A stretch of DNA of 64,000 bases from contig OX638371.1 in the NCBI GenBank assembly GCA_951812925.1, forward strand, positions 38,910,101 to 38,974,100, read 5' to 3'. Below, piece after piece: positions 13,382 to 25,142 of the stretch. The notes under the pieces were generated by a model. It was given only the letters and a program-made list of their open reading frames with translations. It had not been told where the DNA came from and ran no database searches. The translations under genes were made by a program, and so were the position numbers. Origin of the DNA: Calliopum simillimum. Taxonomy: Eukaryota > Arthropoda > Insecta > Diptera > Lauxaniidae. How positions within the stretch are numbered: position 1 is the stretch's first letter; each line of letters opens with the position of its first letter.

Positions 13382-13681
13382 CCCCAGTGTGCCAGACGGT
13401 TCAAATCTCCGCTTTTTTATCCGTTACTGATCCGTTTGCGGGAGAAATTCCAAAAAAAAAATTTGCTTTTTTTTTGGGAATCTCTCCCGCCAACGGATCC
13501 GTAACGGGTAAAAAAGCGAAGATATGAACCGTCTGGCACACTGGGACTAGTCAAAAAAACATTTCCCATTGTTCAAGACGGTTCAAATCTCCGCGTTTTT
13601 ATGAGTCTCTCCCGCCAACGGATTAGTAACGGATCCGTAACGGGTAAAAAAGCGAAGATATGAACCGTCTGGCACACTGGG
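13382..13681. mobile_element. Two overlapping MITEs with CCCAGTGTGCCAGACGG ends
   Basis: 13382-13545 is a full copy with both ends; 13560-13681 is a second copy missing its first bases. CAACGGAT(C/T)(C/A)GTAACGG is shared. Confidence 0.8.
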
Positions 13682-14114
13682 TTGAGATATTTTGCTTCTA
13701 TGAATGAAATATAGCCCACATTGAGACATTTACAACGATATACTATACTATGTATAGACGTCAAATGGTTATAAGAAAAAATTATTTAGGAACTGATTTA
13801 AAAGTCGGAAAAAATTTTTTCAAAATTAGGGGTTTGCAGAGAACGTTTTTTTTATGGGGATCGATACTATCTAGTGCACACTGGTTATTTGTGAAAAACG
13901 TCAACGATATTGGAAAGTCACGGTTGCATATTGCTTTTTTGTGAAAATATCAACGATATTAAAAAAAAGTATCCCTTTTGGAAAGTGAGTTTCCATTAAT
14001 AAAATATTTACTTATGATAAGGCCCAATATAAATTTTTATTAAAAAAATAGATGTATACAAAATTTTTAAATTTATTTTGAAAAAACTTAATAGACCTAT
14101 ATTCTTATATAAAT

Positions 14115-17100
14115 TCAACTTTTGAGTGATATGACTTGATCGGTAACACGTGTAATTAAAGGATACAATTCATTACTGTCCAAATGAGAGCCCCATAGGT
14201 CAACAAGAGTGTTTTCAGCAATCTCGACTGCATTGCCTAAATAAAATTTTATAAAATTTATATTTATATTTTGGCTTTTAAAATAATAAATAACCTTTGT
14301 TTTCTTGGGTGACAAGTGTTAAAAATATTACAACATTTTTCGCTATTGGACTATAAGTATCACAAATTGTATGGAGAGCTGGAGCAGCTTTTGCAGGTAA
14401 CTAAAATATAAAAAAAAAACAATAATTCAATTGAGGAGTGGAAGTACCGAAGAGTGAGTCTAAGTACCAGTACGAGGTAAAAGTAATGTCATAATATGAA
14501 TTGGTTGACATTTTATTAGTTTACTTGATGGTGTGGAATTGATGGCATTATGTTACGTCAACGTTAGAGCATAAAAACTAGAGTCTGTCTATACGGGGGG
14601 ACTCGCGTACGCGAAATCTCAATTAGCGTACGCGAAATCTCAATTAGCGTACGCGAAATCTCAATTAGCGTACGCGAAATCTCAATTAGCGTACGCGAAA
14701 TCTCAATTAGCGTACGCGAAATCTCAATTAGCGTACGCGAAATCCCAATTAGCGTACGCGAAATCTCAATTAGCGTACGCGAAATCCAGTGAAGTTTTTT
14801 CCCCCGGGACGCAGCTTCGTTACAACAGTAATTTTACATAAAAGTAGGGGTAAGTGGGTGGCCTGCGGCCGCAGCTCAGGATTTAAACCCGTCAGACATC
14901 CAATACCGGCTTCACGGCGGCCTTCGGCCGCGGATCAGTACATAAATTAATCAAGTGCCCCGGGGGAAAAAACTTCACTGGATTTCGCGTACGCTAATTG
15001 AGTAAATTGAGAGAGAGAGAGAGCTAATTGAGAGCTTTCGCGTACGCGAGTCCCCCCGTATAGACATTTCCTAAAAACTATGAAATTTCTTCAAAATCCG
15101 AGCCCGGTGTATGACATTACTTTTTCCTCGCACTGATATTTGGTGCCTTTGCTACTTCCATTCAGTTCTTAAATGATAATTCATTGGCAATACAAATTAA
15201 AAATTAATAAAATTTTCTGTTATTTAATTACTGTTTTCGAGTTTGACCTTTGGATGATGAGGTCATTCACTTACTTTATTTAAATTGACGATTAAAATAA
15301 CATTTCCTTCCTTAACTTTCTCTTTATATTTCTCAATGGCGTATCCATAATCCTGTTCTGAAGCGAAATCCTCACTGTCCATTTTTACAGGATTTCTTTT
15401 GAAATCTAAGCGAAAGAAGTTCAAATATGCAAAAAAACTTTACTTTAACTCCCAAAGTCCGATTGTTTTTTTTTTTTTTTTTTTTTTTTGTGGAGGTACG
15501 TATAAATACATAGTTCGAATGTAATCAAAAAGGGACGCTCGGATCTAGTGTTAAGGGGGGTATACACTAGCGATCATTTTCGTCAGTCAAAAAATTCATT
15601 GGTTTTGAATGATTGTTCGTAGCGGTCAAACTATCATGCATTTCTGAAGCTCAAACACTCATTGACGTTGTAACGTCACACTATCAGTCAAAAACAAATA
15701 TGGGAGCAAAACTGACGAACCTGATCGATAGTACGAACCGCCTTTTCGAGTAAAAAATAACTAATTAAAAAAAATAAAAATATTAATCCCTAGGGGTTCA
15801 CAAATTTCTGACAATGATACAAATAAGAGAGGGTCTATGAAAATGTGACGGAGTGTGACATGGAGGAGGGGGGTCCAAAGATCGTGAAATTCGTGTGACG
15901 TAATTTATGGACAGCCCCATAGTTTTGTTAACATAATAAAGAAGTCTTATTTATCTAGCGACTTTTACATGATATGCCATTTGTACCGGATTGTGTTATA
16001 AGAATATGAAATTGTCTTTATTTATGCGCATAAAAAGTTATCCAGGTCGTAAAAACCAGCTTTTTGCACATATTTCGCTGACGCTCTTTTCTACAGCAAA
16101 AAAAAAATAATGTTGTAGCTCAGGAAATTTCCTACAAAAATACTAAGGAAATGTTTTTGTATGACTGGTAGTTTAGGAGATAACCCATTTAAAAAATTTG
16201 TGAACAGTTATGATATAAATGCTACGTATTAGTTCATATTAAAATGTCTTACTTTTTAAAAGTGCGATTACTCTTCAACGAGTCGTACAAAAAAAAAAAA
16301 AAAAAAAAAATTAAAAGACCGTTTAATAGATAATTGGATTCTCTATACGCCGTATATTATTTTTTCTGTGCGACTCATGGACAAACAACATCAAGTACTT
16401 TCAAAAACGGCACTCAAAAACTTGTTTGAATTTTTAATGTTGCACTGTGTAATATTGTACTATCTTTGAAATGATTTTTTTTCAAAAAAAAAAAAAAAAA
16501 AAAACTGCATCTTATGTTAATAAAATATGGGTATGGGTATTTCGAAAAAATATATCATATCTCAAAAACTTCTGTACAGCAACTTTAGATCTTGTTAAGA
16601 TACCAACTTCTATGTACCGCTTTTTATAATAATTATTTGTGCATACTCCGATGGCTGATATATGTAGCTGAAACTATACTTGAACAACACTTTTTGATTA
16701 TTTTTCCCTTGTAATTAAAAGTATTTCAGCATCCAAAGCTGACTTTTTTTGGTGTAATAGGGCTTCAGGACTACAACAACAAAAACAAAGTGTCGCTCAG
16801 ACCTAGTTTCGGAAATACAGCCATCGGAAGATCAGAATATAGCTTTTATGAAAATCGGTATAAATTCTGAACTCCTTGACAGGCTACAAAATTACACGCT
16901 ACACAAAAGTTTTAAATCCGTTTTGGTTGAAGCCAATTTAGTTACAAATGGAATATTTAATGAAATAGATTGGAATACCATATTTTGTGTCAAAAATTCC
17001 GAATATGAATGGGTTTATTTGAATGTGGAATAAGTCCAATTTCGGAAAAATTTAGTTTATGGTAGTTATAGCTAGCTATATATGCCCTCTTTTTATATGG

Positions 17101-19192
17101 AAATATAGACCACGATTTCATCATAAATAACTCTAAAGAACTTTTCATGAAAAGCATTTTTACATAAATGATTTTTTTGAAAGTGGAATAAGTCCATTTT
17201 TTCATCTACTGCTGTACATAAGGTTTTGCTTTTAAATCACTTTAAAAATATTGGCAAGCGTTATTACGCTGTTGTTAAGTGTTTACCACTGTAAATTTAC
17301 CAAATCTGTAAAAATTTTTGCAAGTGTAATAGAAAACAGTTGACTTTTTTTGGTCTGAACTTATTCCACTTTCATTTTTAATAAATTAAAAAATTTGTTA
17401 TGCTTTTTTTTGTATGACTTATTCCATTATCAGTCACAAAATATTTTGTAAATAAATGAGCAGTAAGTCGGACAAAAAATAGTTCGGAGAGACCCTTATA
17501 GGAAATTGAACGTTCTACAAAATGCGAGAAAAATTTTTTTTTTCTAGAACGAACTGTTTTGGAGATTTTTTGAGAAAACTGTTTTTTTCCAAATTTCAGG
17601 TTTGCTAAAAAAATACCTCCTAAGCAATAGGTCATTTGAAAAAAAAAGACAATGTGTAGCTTCTAGTGCAAGTAATTCCATATAAATAAATATTTTTATT
17701 TTAAACGTGTGACTCACCGTTCATGAGTTATCGTAATTTTAAGCTCAAAACATCACTGTGCCTACTTATAAGCGGCATGCACAAATATACTAATTTTTTC
17801 GAATTTTGAATTAGAATATCATCTCCTAAGTTATAAGTCGTTTGAAATCAATTCCACGGTAATATTTATAGAGCTACAATATTGCGCCACAATATTTTTC
17901 TCTAAATTTAACCGTAAAAGAGATATTTGTAAAAAACTGATTTTGGACGCCATTTTCCAATATGGCGGCGCGACCGAACATTATTCGAGGTAGCAAAGTT
18001 GAAATTCTGAAAGAGCACATCGAAATCTATAAAATAACTCATTTGCAAAAATCCCGCAAAACTTTCCAGGTAAAACTACCAAATGACTGTACTATTTGCT
18101 TTTATTTCCAAATATTTTGTGACTGAAAATGGAATAAGTCATATATAATAAAGTATAACAAATTTTTAATTTATTATAAATGAAAGTGGAATAAGTTCAG
18201 ACCAAAAAAACTCAACTATTTTCTATTACACTTGGAAAAATTTTTACAGATTAACAAAATTTGATAAATTTACAGTGGTAAACACTTAACACCAGCTTAA
18301 TAACGTTTGCCAGTATTTTTAAATTGAGTCGTACGCAAACACCTCAATATCTCAGTTTATGAAAAAGTGAGCTTATTCCACTTTCAAAAAAACCCATACA
18401 TATACCGGTTTGCTTTTTCGTTAAACATCCTTTGTTAGAATTATAAGCTTAACAGCAAAAGTTTGGTTTCAATCAAATTGGGCGGTAAAGAAAACTTAAC
18501 CTAACAAACTAGGTTTAAAATAAGGGCGGTATAGTAAACTTAGCCGAACAAACTAGGTTTAAAATAAGAAGTTGTCGGTAAGGTAAACTTATGCTGTTAA
18601 ATCACTTGACACTAAATCCGAGCGACATATTCTATATTAAAAGTAAAAACTTAAAAATTTTGATTTAAATCAAGTCGGACTTTAGGAACTAAACGTTACT
18701 TTAACACTTACCAAAACAAGATGATGAGAATTTCGCAATCTCAATAACCAAATTATCCATAGAATGCTCACCTTTATGTACAAATAAATATACACCGGGC
18801 ATATCTGATCGCTCGTTAATGATGTTTTCAATACCGACACTTAAAGTTTTCCATGTATAATCATCTTGCTTGGGATATTTCGACTTGAGTTTATCAAACG
18901 AGCATATTTTATTTTCATCCGATTTTGATGCAAACGAGATCCCTAATACTACTGCAATAACAAAACTTAAAGCAGCATAAAGGAGCATGTCCTTTGGCAT
19001 TTGCTTTTTTTTACTTTCATCGGTTATTGGTATTTCATCGAGGAGCTTGTTCTCGCTATCGGACTCCGTTTCCATGTGCTCTTCCGAAGGATCATCATGA
19101 AGGATCCGATCGTCTTCCACTTCATTTTGCGTTGGAGATGGTGACCTTTCGTCACGATGAATAGACTTTCGGCGATTTATCTCTTTATACAT
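14115..19192 (-). CDS. Torip: Torsin-interacting protein, LAP1/LULL1-like torsin ATPase activator
   Basis: Four coding exons on the minus strand, 19192-18712, 15405-15275, 14400-14295 and 14236-14115, have consistent phases (1, 0, 1) and give 279 aa. An acidic, Ser-rich nucleoplasmic or cytosolic segment (about 1-92) precedes one membrane helix (near LLYAALSFVIAVVLGISF) and a luminal domain. The luminal part matches the LAP1/LULL1 family, which activates torsin AAA+ ATPases in the nuclear envelope and ER lumen. Near the end, LITRV aligns with human LAP1 LWSRI; R269 therefore corresponds to the LAP1 arginine finger R563. Human LAP1 is about twice as long, mostly in its N-terminal part. The ATG at 19192 was chosen because the reading frame upstream runs into the foldback repeat. 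Introns hold nested MITEs and a palindrome. Possible poly(A) signal (minus strand) at 14077-14072. Family call is firm; the symbol is from memory. Confidence 0.88.
14583..15067. mobile_element. MITE with a 21-bp tandem array inside
   Basis: TIR TGTCTATACGGGGGGACTCG at both ends; inner inverted segment AAATCCAGTGAAG with CCCCCGGG. The left arm holds about nine copies of a 21-bp unit containing GCGTACGCGAAATC (14607-14790); the right arm holds only one or two. TAAAAACTA on both sides (ending about 14580, starting about 15073) looks like a 9-bp target duplication. Confidence 0.85.
14607..14790 (+). repeat. 21-bp tandem array, about nine units
   Basis: Units with core GCGTACGCGAAATCTCAATT are almost identical (one has CCC for CTC). 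There are no unique spacers, so this is a minisatellite inside the MITE. Confidence 0.95.
15561..15735. mobile_element. Single MITE of the ATCGATCA family
   Basis: TACACTAGCGATCATTTTCG at left and complement TGATCGATAGTACG at right; internal TTTTGAATGATT and CAAAAACAAATATGG are shared with 4270-4375. Confidence 0.7.
16020..16350. repeat. Palindromic repeat family A, copy 3 (fragment)
   Basis: A diverged piece of the arm: TTATGCGCATAAAAAGTTAT to ATAATTGGATTCTCTATACG, same order as other copies. Confidence 0.65.
17178..18391. repeat. 1.2 kb inverted repeat in Torip intron 1
   Basis: GAAAGTGGAATAAGTCC and TATTCCACTTTCATTTTTAA arms on the left pair with 18118-18391 (GGAATAAGTCATAT, GAAAGTGGAATAAG), centre near 17785. 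Confidence 0.75.
18480..18595 (+). repeat. Short tandem repeat of about 48 bp
   Basis: Two and a half units containing ACAAACTAGGTTTAAAATAA in Torip intron 1. Confidence 0.8.
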
Positions 19193-19224
19193 AATTTTAA
19201 ACTTAATAACAATTACACATATTA

Positions 19225-20867
19225 GGCCTTTTACATTATCAGTGTAGACATCAATATTAAGTGATGCCAAGTTCACTTTTTTCATCAATCTGAGAAGGCC
19301 TTTTTACATTAGGCCTTTTTACATTATCAGTGTAGTCATCAAACTGGTCATCAATATGTCAGGCCGAGATATGTGTTTACATGTTCAATAAACTGTCAAT
19401 ATTTAGTGTTGCTTTGTACACCGACGAGGAAACAAAGCAACAGCGGAACAAAGTTTTATGATGGAAATTGACATGCTGATGAAAATAACATAAATAAATG
19501 AATAAAAAAAATAGTGGAAACATCGAAATATGCGTTATAAATTTATTTAAATGGGTCTAGAACAACAATTTGTCATATTCGAACCCACTTTATTACTAAA
19601 AAAACTGGGTTTTCGCTATTTATTAAAATTTTTTATTGAATTTTTTTTTTTTTATTAAAAATAAGAGTGATAAAAAAAATAACAATCAGGTTTCAGTAAA
19701 TTGATTTTTTCCCAGTCATAAAGTAAAAAAGGTTCTCTTCAAGCTCCCATTAAGCTTCAGCGAAAATCAAAATCATTAAGCTATCCGTTTCTGATTAAAA
19801 TCACATTTGCAAGCCATTTTCATTTCTGCACTCATTGAAATCTTTTCTTAACTGACTAAAAGTGGACTGAAAATTTTTCATTGCGTTTACACAGTCAACC
19901 TACCCATCAATACAGCAGAAAGTCAAAAAATTTTGTTTTTCGGCAAACAGATTGTCAATGCAGATTGATGGGTGCTTACATTATCAGTTTCTCATCAATC
20001 TGCATTCTTTCTCAGATTGAGGAAAAAAAGTGAACTTGGCATCACTCAATATTGACGGCTACACTGATAATGTAAAAAACCTAAAAGTTTGGGAAATGAA
20101 AATGGCTTGGAAATGTGATTTGTTTTTACACAAAAACGGATAGTTTAATGATTAAGGTTTTTGCTGAAGCTAAATGGGAACTTGAAGAGAACCTTATAAT
20201 TTTACGACTCTTTTCTATCAATTTTCTCGAGCTAAGTTTTAGATGATCTTAAAAAATATCTTAAAATGTTTTCTTCATTAATTTTAAATAACTTTTTATA
20301 AGCTCCGGGAGCAAGAGCTTAATTTTAAATCTTAATTCCTGCAATCAATTTGCATTTTGCTAATATATTTTATTTTTGCATCGTAGCATGTTTCATATAA
20401 TTTTATCGAGGGCCATACTTTTTACACCCCTCAATATATCAATTATTGTTATTGTTCCATATTTGTATGTATATATGAGTTAAATGTTTAAGCACCTTTT
20501 GTCTCAATAAATTACTTGAACTTGATTTTTTTTTTAAATTAAAAAAAAGATTTCAATAAAAAAAATTTAATAAATGGCCAAAACCCATTTTTTGGTGATA
20601 AAGTGTGTTCGAAAATGACAAATTGTTGTTGTAGACCCATTTAAATGAATTTATAGTGAATATTTTGATGTTTCCACTATTTTTTATTAATTTATATCTG
20701 TTATTTTCATCAGCATATCAATTTCCATCATAAAACTTTGCTCCGCTGATGCTTTGTTTTCTCGTCGGTGTACACTAAATATTGACAGTTTATTGAACAT
20801 GTAAACAGAAACTAGATCTGACATATTGATTACCAGTTTGATGGCTACACTGATAATGTAAAAGGCC
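19225..20867. mobile_element. Foldback element in the Torip/PIG-F divergent promoter
   Basis: About 1.64 kb of nested inverted repeats. GGCCTTTTACATTATCAG starts at 19225 and its complement ends at 20867. A second outward copy starts near 19302, and its partner lies at 20040-20085. Long arms (19306-19640 against 20870-20530; 19690-19830 against 20230-20075) pair almost throughout. TTA flanks both ends. No transposase frame is visible. Confidence 0.85.
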
Positions 20868-20946
20868 TTAACCAACTACTTGAAAAGATTATTGACAGTC
20901 GAAAGTTGTTACAGTAACTTAACTTCTTCCGGTTTCTGTATTAGCC

Positions 20947-21657
20947 ATGGCTATAAAGTTTGATCAACAAAAAACAAAGCAGCAACTCTTCCATTTGTCT
21001 ATTAGTCTTGCTTCCATTCTTGTTTGCATGACATATATGCAGTATCGGAAAAATTGGGCCAACGTAGGAAAATTCTGGGAGTCGCTCATTGTGCCGATTG
21101 TGTTTACTGGAGAAATACTCAAAGTCATTTTAGCAAGATGGTACGGACGCTCGGAGATGAATAACATAACACTTAAACAGAGACAGAAAAAGGCAAATTA
21201 CTTTACACCAAAGGAAATTCTGGGCGGTTTGTTGGTGCAATTTTTGTCCACTGTGCTGTATGGATTCATTTGTATAATACTTGGAGCACCTGTATTGCAA
21301 AATTACGAACAGACATTTGTGCTGGCATTGGTGCTTACGTTAATGAGTGTTTCACCAACTGTTTTCTTGTTAGGTGGAGGTGGTTCGTTACAGGTGTGTT
21401 TCTGTGAAAAACCTGAGTTCATTACTAAAAGCGAAGATACAGCACTTGACTTGTTTAAGTACAACGCTGCTGGAGCAATATTTGGAGCATGGACAGGATC
21501 TGTAGTCGCTCCTTTGGATTGGGATCGAGAGTGGCAGATATATCCTATACCAAATGTGGTTGGCGCCTTGTTGGGCAGTGCATTGGGGAATATATACGCT
21601 TGCTCGCGTGTGCTATATGCAACTGCCAAAGTGTACATGAGCAAAAAACGCACTTAA
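20947..21657 (+). CDS. PIG-F: GPI biosynthesis protein PIG-F
   Basis: A single uninterrupted 236-aa reading frame with ATG in good context (GCCATGG). It is a multipass membrane protein with hydrophobic segments near residues 16-30, 85-110, 120-145, 155-175 and 195-215. The C-terminal block GAWTGSVVAPLDWDREWQ matches the PIG-F/Gpi11 signature (human GAWLGALPIPLDWERPWQ), and LGAPVLQNYEQTFVLAL matches the preceding helix. PIG-F is the stabilising partner of PIG-O and PIG-G, which add ethanolamine phosphate to mannoses of the GPI precursor in the ER. The gene is divergent from Torip, whose start lies 1.75 kb away; nearly all of that gap is a foldback repeat. AATAAA occurs at 21680-21685, very close to the stop, so a later signal may be used. 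Confidence 0.93.
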   Translation: MAIKFDQQKTKQQLFHLSISLASILVCMTYMQYRKNWANVGKFWESLIVPIVFTGEILKVILARWYGRSEMNNITLKQRQKKANYFTPKEILGGLLVQFLSTVLYGFICIILGAPVLQNYEQTFVLALVLTLMSVSPTVFLLGGGGSLQVCFCEKPEFITKSEDTALDLFKYNAAGAIFGAWTGSVVAPLDWDREWQIYPIPNVVGALLGSALGNIYACSRVLYATAKVYMSKKRT

Positions 21658-22747
21658 TTTTCTTCAAAAAATGCCGTCTAATAAAAAATCGACTTCATTA
21701 ATTAATTTAATATGTAAAAGACACAACTAAAGTTTGTAGTTCATTTTATATAAAATTCTAGTCATTGCATAAAAAACTGAAGCTTATTTTTATTTAAAGT
21801 ATATATTGCTTTTTTATGAAACTCGCTTAATAGGTATTCGGAAGATCAATACATAACATCAACATTTCAAAATGATTTCGGGCGATTCACAGTGCGTTGA
21901 GCCCATACAAGAAATGGTCAAAAATAGAAGGAGTGGTTAGATATCGATGAAATTTGGTATTATAAGTAATTTGGGGTCGCTGAGCTCAAAAATGATCTCA
22001 GATTTGTTGTGAACTTTATAGTTTTGCTAAAAACCAGGTATTTAGGACGATTTTCTTAAGCACCATATATAACGATGATGAAAAAGTAATGTTTAATGTT
22101 AACGAATGAAATATACGTAGAAGAAATAATGTTTTTTATACTTTTGAGACCATTTGTGTAAATAAAAACAAAAAAAAATTTTCAACATAAATTTTATATT
22201 TCATGCAAATTTTTCCTTTTGAGCATTTTTCAAAAAAAGAAAAAAAATATTTGTAGGACGAAGTAGGAAAAGTTAGTTGCAGTTCTTGATTGCATAGAAT
22301 CCGTACTAGTAGATTAAAAAAAAAAACGGCACTTATTTTTATAAGATTTGTTTTTTTTTTGTAATCGAAACTTGTCAATTTCTGAAGTTTTTCATTTGAT
22401 AATATCATGTATTAAAATCACTACAATATATATCAAATTATATATTTTCCAAAATTTTTTAGTTTTATTTATTTACTCAAATACTATTTATAATAAAAAA
22501 CTTTACTTCGCTTAGTTTAATCAAAAGACAAATTTTTGATAATTATTTGTTTAAGAGAACCCAAAACGAATTGAATAAAACATGATTTTTTTTGAAAAAT
22601 ATCTCAACTTTGAAGTGTCACAGCGTAGCCAAAACTGAGTCTTTCTCCTAAATATTTGGTTTTTATTTTATTGATGCAATTACCTGTCGATTGATACCAA
22701 TATTATTAGGTTTTGAGTCAATTTTGATTTTTGTCCATTAGCCAACG

Positions 22748-23211
22748 CAGTGTGCGATTGGACGATTATGTGTGACATAAAAATCACGAAGTCATCTTAA
22801 GGTGGCACGAATCAACTACTGATTTTCAAAGATAATTTGACTAATTTCGTTGCCCGATAGAACTTGAAATTGTAAAAAAACCACACAAAATTAAATTGTA
22901 ATCAAAATTTTTTTTTATTTGGAAGATCAATACGGCCATGCCTAAATTGAAGCGTTAGACCAGCGTCAGGCGTATTTTACCATCTCTGTCTGTCGCATGC
23001 CCATACAATTTGTATGGAGCATACCGAAACAGAGACGGTTAAATTACGCTAACGCTCGTCTAACGATCCAATTTAGGTATGACAGAGCTTTAACATTTGA
23101 AAATTATTTTGGGCGATTGGACGATTGTGTGCGCCAAATTAATCACGAAGGCGGCTTAAGTTGCACGAATCGACGACTGATTTTCAAAGTAAATTCTGAT
23201 AATTTCGTAGA
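22748..23211 (+). repeat. Local direct duplication of about 100 bp
   Basis: GCGATTGGACGATT(A/G)TGTG at 22748 and 23113, each followed by ATCACGAAG and ACGAATC(A/G)AC; intervening 260 bp include the 22937 MITE. Confidence 0.7.
22937..23081. mobile_element. 145-bp MITE of the same terminus family
   Basis: Ends CATGCCTAAATTGAAGCG and complement of CATACCTAAATTGGATCG. It interrupts the second copy of a local duplication (22748-23211). Confidence 0.75.
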
Positions 23212-23709
23212 TTTGTTTAAGCGTGCGTTTATTTATGATGATTTGTTAGAGTTTACTGAAACAAATAACAAAAAAATGATCATCAAAATGTAATTTTTTG
23301 TGTTATTTTCTACAATATGAAGTTCTTGCTATCAGTCTTAAAAAAACACCCTTTATATGGGAGGATTCGTCAAATGAAAATAATATTCAACAAATTTTCC
23401 CGAATCTGAATTTTCCAAGTATGGAGTCCGATGCTAATTCAGATGTACAAATTAATATGGAATCAGCCTGAATCAGATCCTGAAATTGTTCAAGGCTCTG
23501 ATCTTCTGATCGGTAGGAATTCGTCCTTTACCACTTATATTAGAAAGGTCGAAGGCTTCAAAAAATAAAGGAAAATCAAGAATTTATACGACTGACGAAG
23601 CCTCCTCGGTGGGAGGTTTCGACATTTTTTTAACTATGGACTTTTGCTCCCAATTCCGAAAATAACAAACAGCGATTTTTTGGCAATTTATGAAAGAAGC
23701 ACATACATA

Positions 23710-24546
23710 TTGGGTGTACAACTTAAAAACCGGAATTTTTTAGCGAAATTTGATGCTTTATTGTGGAAAAATGTTATAATATATTTTATTCAAAGTATTG
23801 TCCATTGGAAGCTACAACATTTCCCCATCTTTCAGGCAATTTATGAATTCCATCCCAAAAAAATTGCACCGGCTTGGCGGCCAAAAATGAATCTATCCAA
23901 TTTTCGATATCTTAAACTTAAGTGAAGCGTATTCCTGATAGGGCATTTTGCATCGATCGGAACAAATGGTAGTCTGATGGTGCAAGGTCTGGGCTATAAA
24001 GCGGGTGAGGCAAAATTTCCCATCCGTTGTTTTCCAGGTAATTTTTGACTGGGGCAGCAATATGTGGCCGAGCGTGTCTGGTCGCATTTTCCGGGCGTTT
24101 TTCGATGATGGCACGCTTCAAACGTATTAATTGTGTTCGATAGAGGTCACCTGTGAGCATTACAGAGCATTACCTTGGCACCATGGATATTTGCCTTTGG
24201 CTGGGAAGGTCCTGGTTGTCCGGGCTTCATATATGAATGTTGTCGTAATGGATCCATTTTTCATCCCCAGTCACGATCCGATACAAAAATGACTTGGCAG
24301 CAGTTTTCTTTGCAAAAAAATGACCCAACAGAACCTCCCGCAAATGCTGTCTTTTTCTCCAATTTTCGAAGTTATTCATCGTGAAAAATAATAATGATGC
24401 ACACAAGATAAAATTGTTTTGTTGACTGATTTTGACAGCTGTCAAATGTACCTTCAAAATGACATATATATAAAGTTCGAGCTTTCACAATATTTGTTAG
24501 TACGGACATCCACCGTCAAATTCCGGTTTTTAAGTTGTACACCCAA
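23710..24546 (-). mobile_element. Internally deleted mariner element
   Basis: 837 bp with terminal inverted repeats (TTGGGTGTACAACTTAAAAA at each end) and TA target duplication at 23708-23709 and 24547-24548. Minus-strand frames include LREVLLGHFFAKKTAAKSFL, IVTGDEKWIHYDN (second catalytic block) and SPDLAPSDYHLFRSM (third catalytic Asp), in broken frames. Full mariners are about 1.3 kb, so the helix-turn-helix end and part of the catalytic core are missing. Confidence 0.92.
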
Positions 24547-24639
24547 TATATGCCTGCTCAGTTTATTTGTGCTCAAACAAACATGCATAATTGCATAACT
24601 TAATTTTAAATAATTTTTAGGTTTTGTTTCCAATGCCGT

Positions 24640-24850
24640 GATTGAGTACCATAGCTTCGTGGCTACAATATCTGTTAGCTTTTGGCGCAAACTGGTCAGT
24701 TTCGCAAGATGGTCTTCCATGTTACCAATTTCATCTTATCTAGTACCACAGATACGACGAATCAAAGGAATCTTATTGCTCATCGTATCTTCTCATAATA
24801 AATTTTTAAAGCATCCCATGCTTCCTTTGCAATTTAGAATTCCGTATATG
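24640..24850 (-). pseudogene. Ty1/copia gag (UBN2-type) remnant
   Basis: Minus-strand pieces AKEAWDALKIYYEK and, after stops and a frame change, MEDHLAKLTSLRQKLTDI match the copia Gag pattern. It lies just outside the mariner; no pol is visible. Confidence 0.65.
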
Positions 24851-25142
24851 GCATAGTTGACCATCATCCACCAACACTCTTATCCAACTAAGAGCTTGCC
24901 AGAATTAATCAAATCAATTTTAGCTTGATTAAATAAAGTGAAAGAGTATCTCAAACTTTGTATGTACAGGCGTCAAGTAAATAAAATGGTTGGTATCCAC
25001 TTTCGTTGCTAAACATTGAGAAGCGTTTTAGAAAAACAAAAGTTCGATGTGTAATATAAAAGCAAATAATTTATTTTCATAATCGTTCTATTAGAATAAA
25101 TTTCTGTAATTAGTACATACATACATATAATAACATTTAACT

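Larger units (their letters stand above)
14432..15170. mobile_element. Older MITE hosting the 14583 element
   Basis: Left end GGAGTGGAAGTACCGAAG...AAAGTAATGTCATA and right end TATGACATTACTTTTTCCTC...CTACTTCC are inverted; the 14583-15067 element lies between. Relatives occur near 8481, 39160 and 57118. Confidence 0.7.
21658..23709. other. Intergenic DNA after PIG-F
   Basis: Contains the 22748-23211 duplication and one MITE. The rest is AT-rich with only short frames. Confidence 0.5.

Noticed and set aside
14607..14790. Regular 21-bp repeats that could look like a CRISPR array
   Set aside because: Units are directly adjacent without unique spacers, in a fly genome and inside a MITE with inverted ends.
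16848..17033. 61-aa plus-strand frame
   Set aside because: Sits in repeat-rich Torip intron sequence near an inverted arm, no domain or splice support.
20964..21653. Antisense frames across PIG-F
   Set aside because: Mirror frames of the conserved PIG-F coding sequence with no family match.
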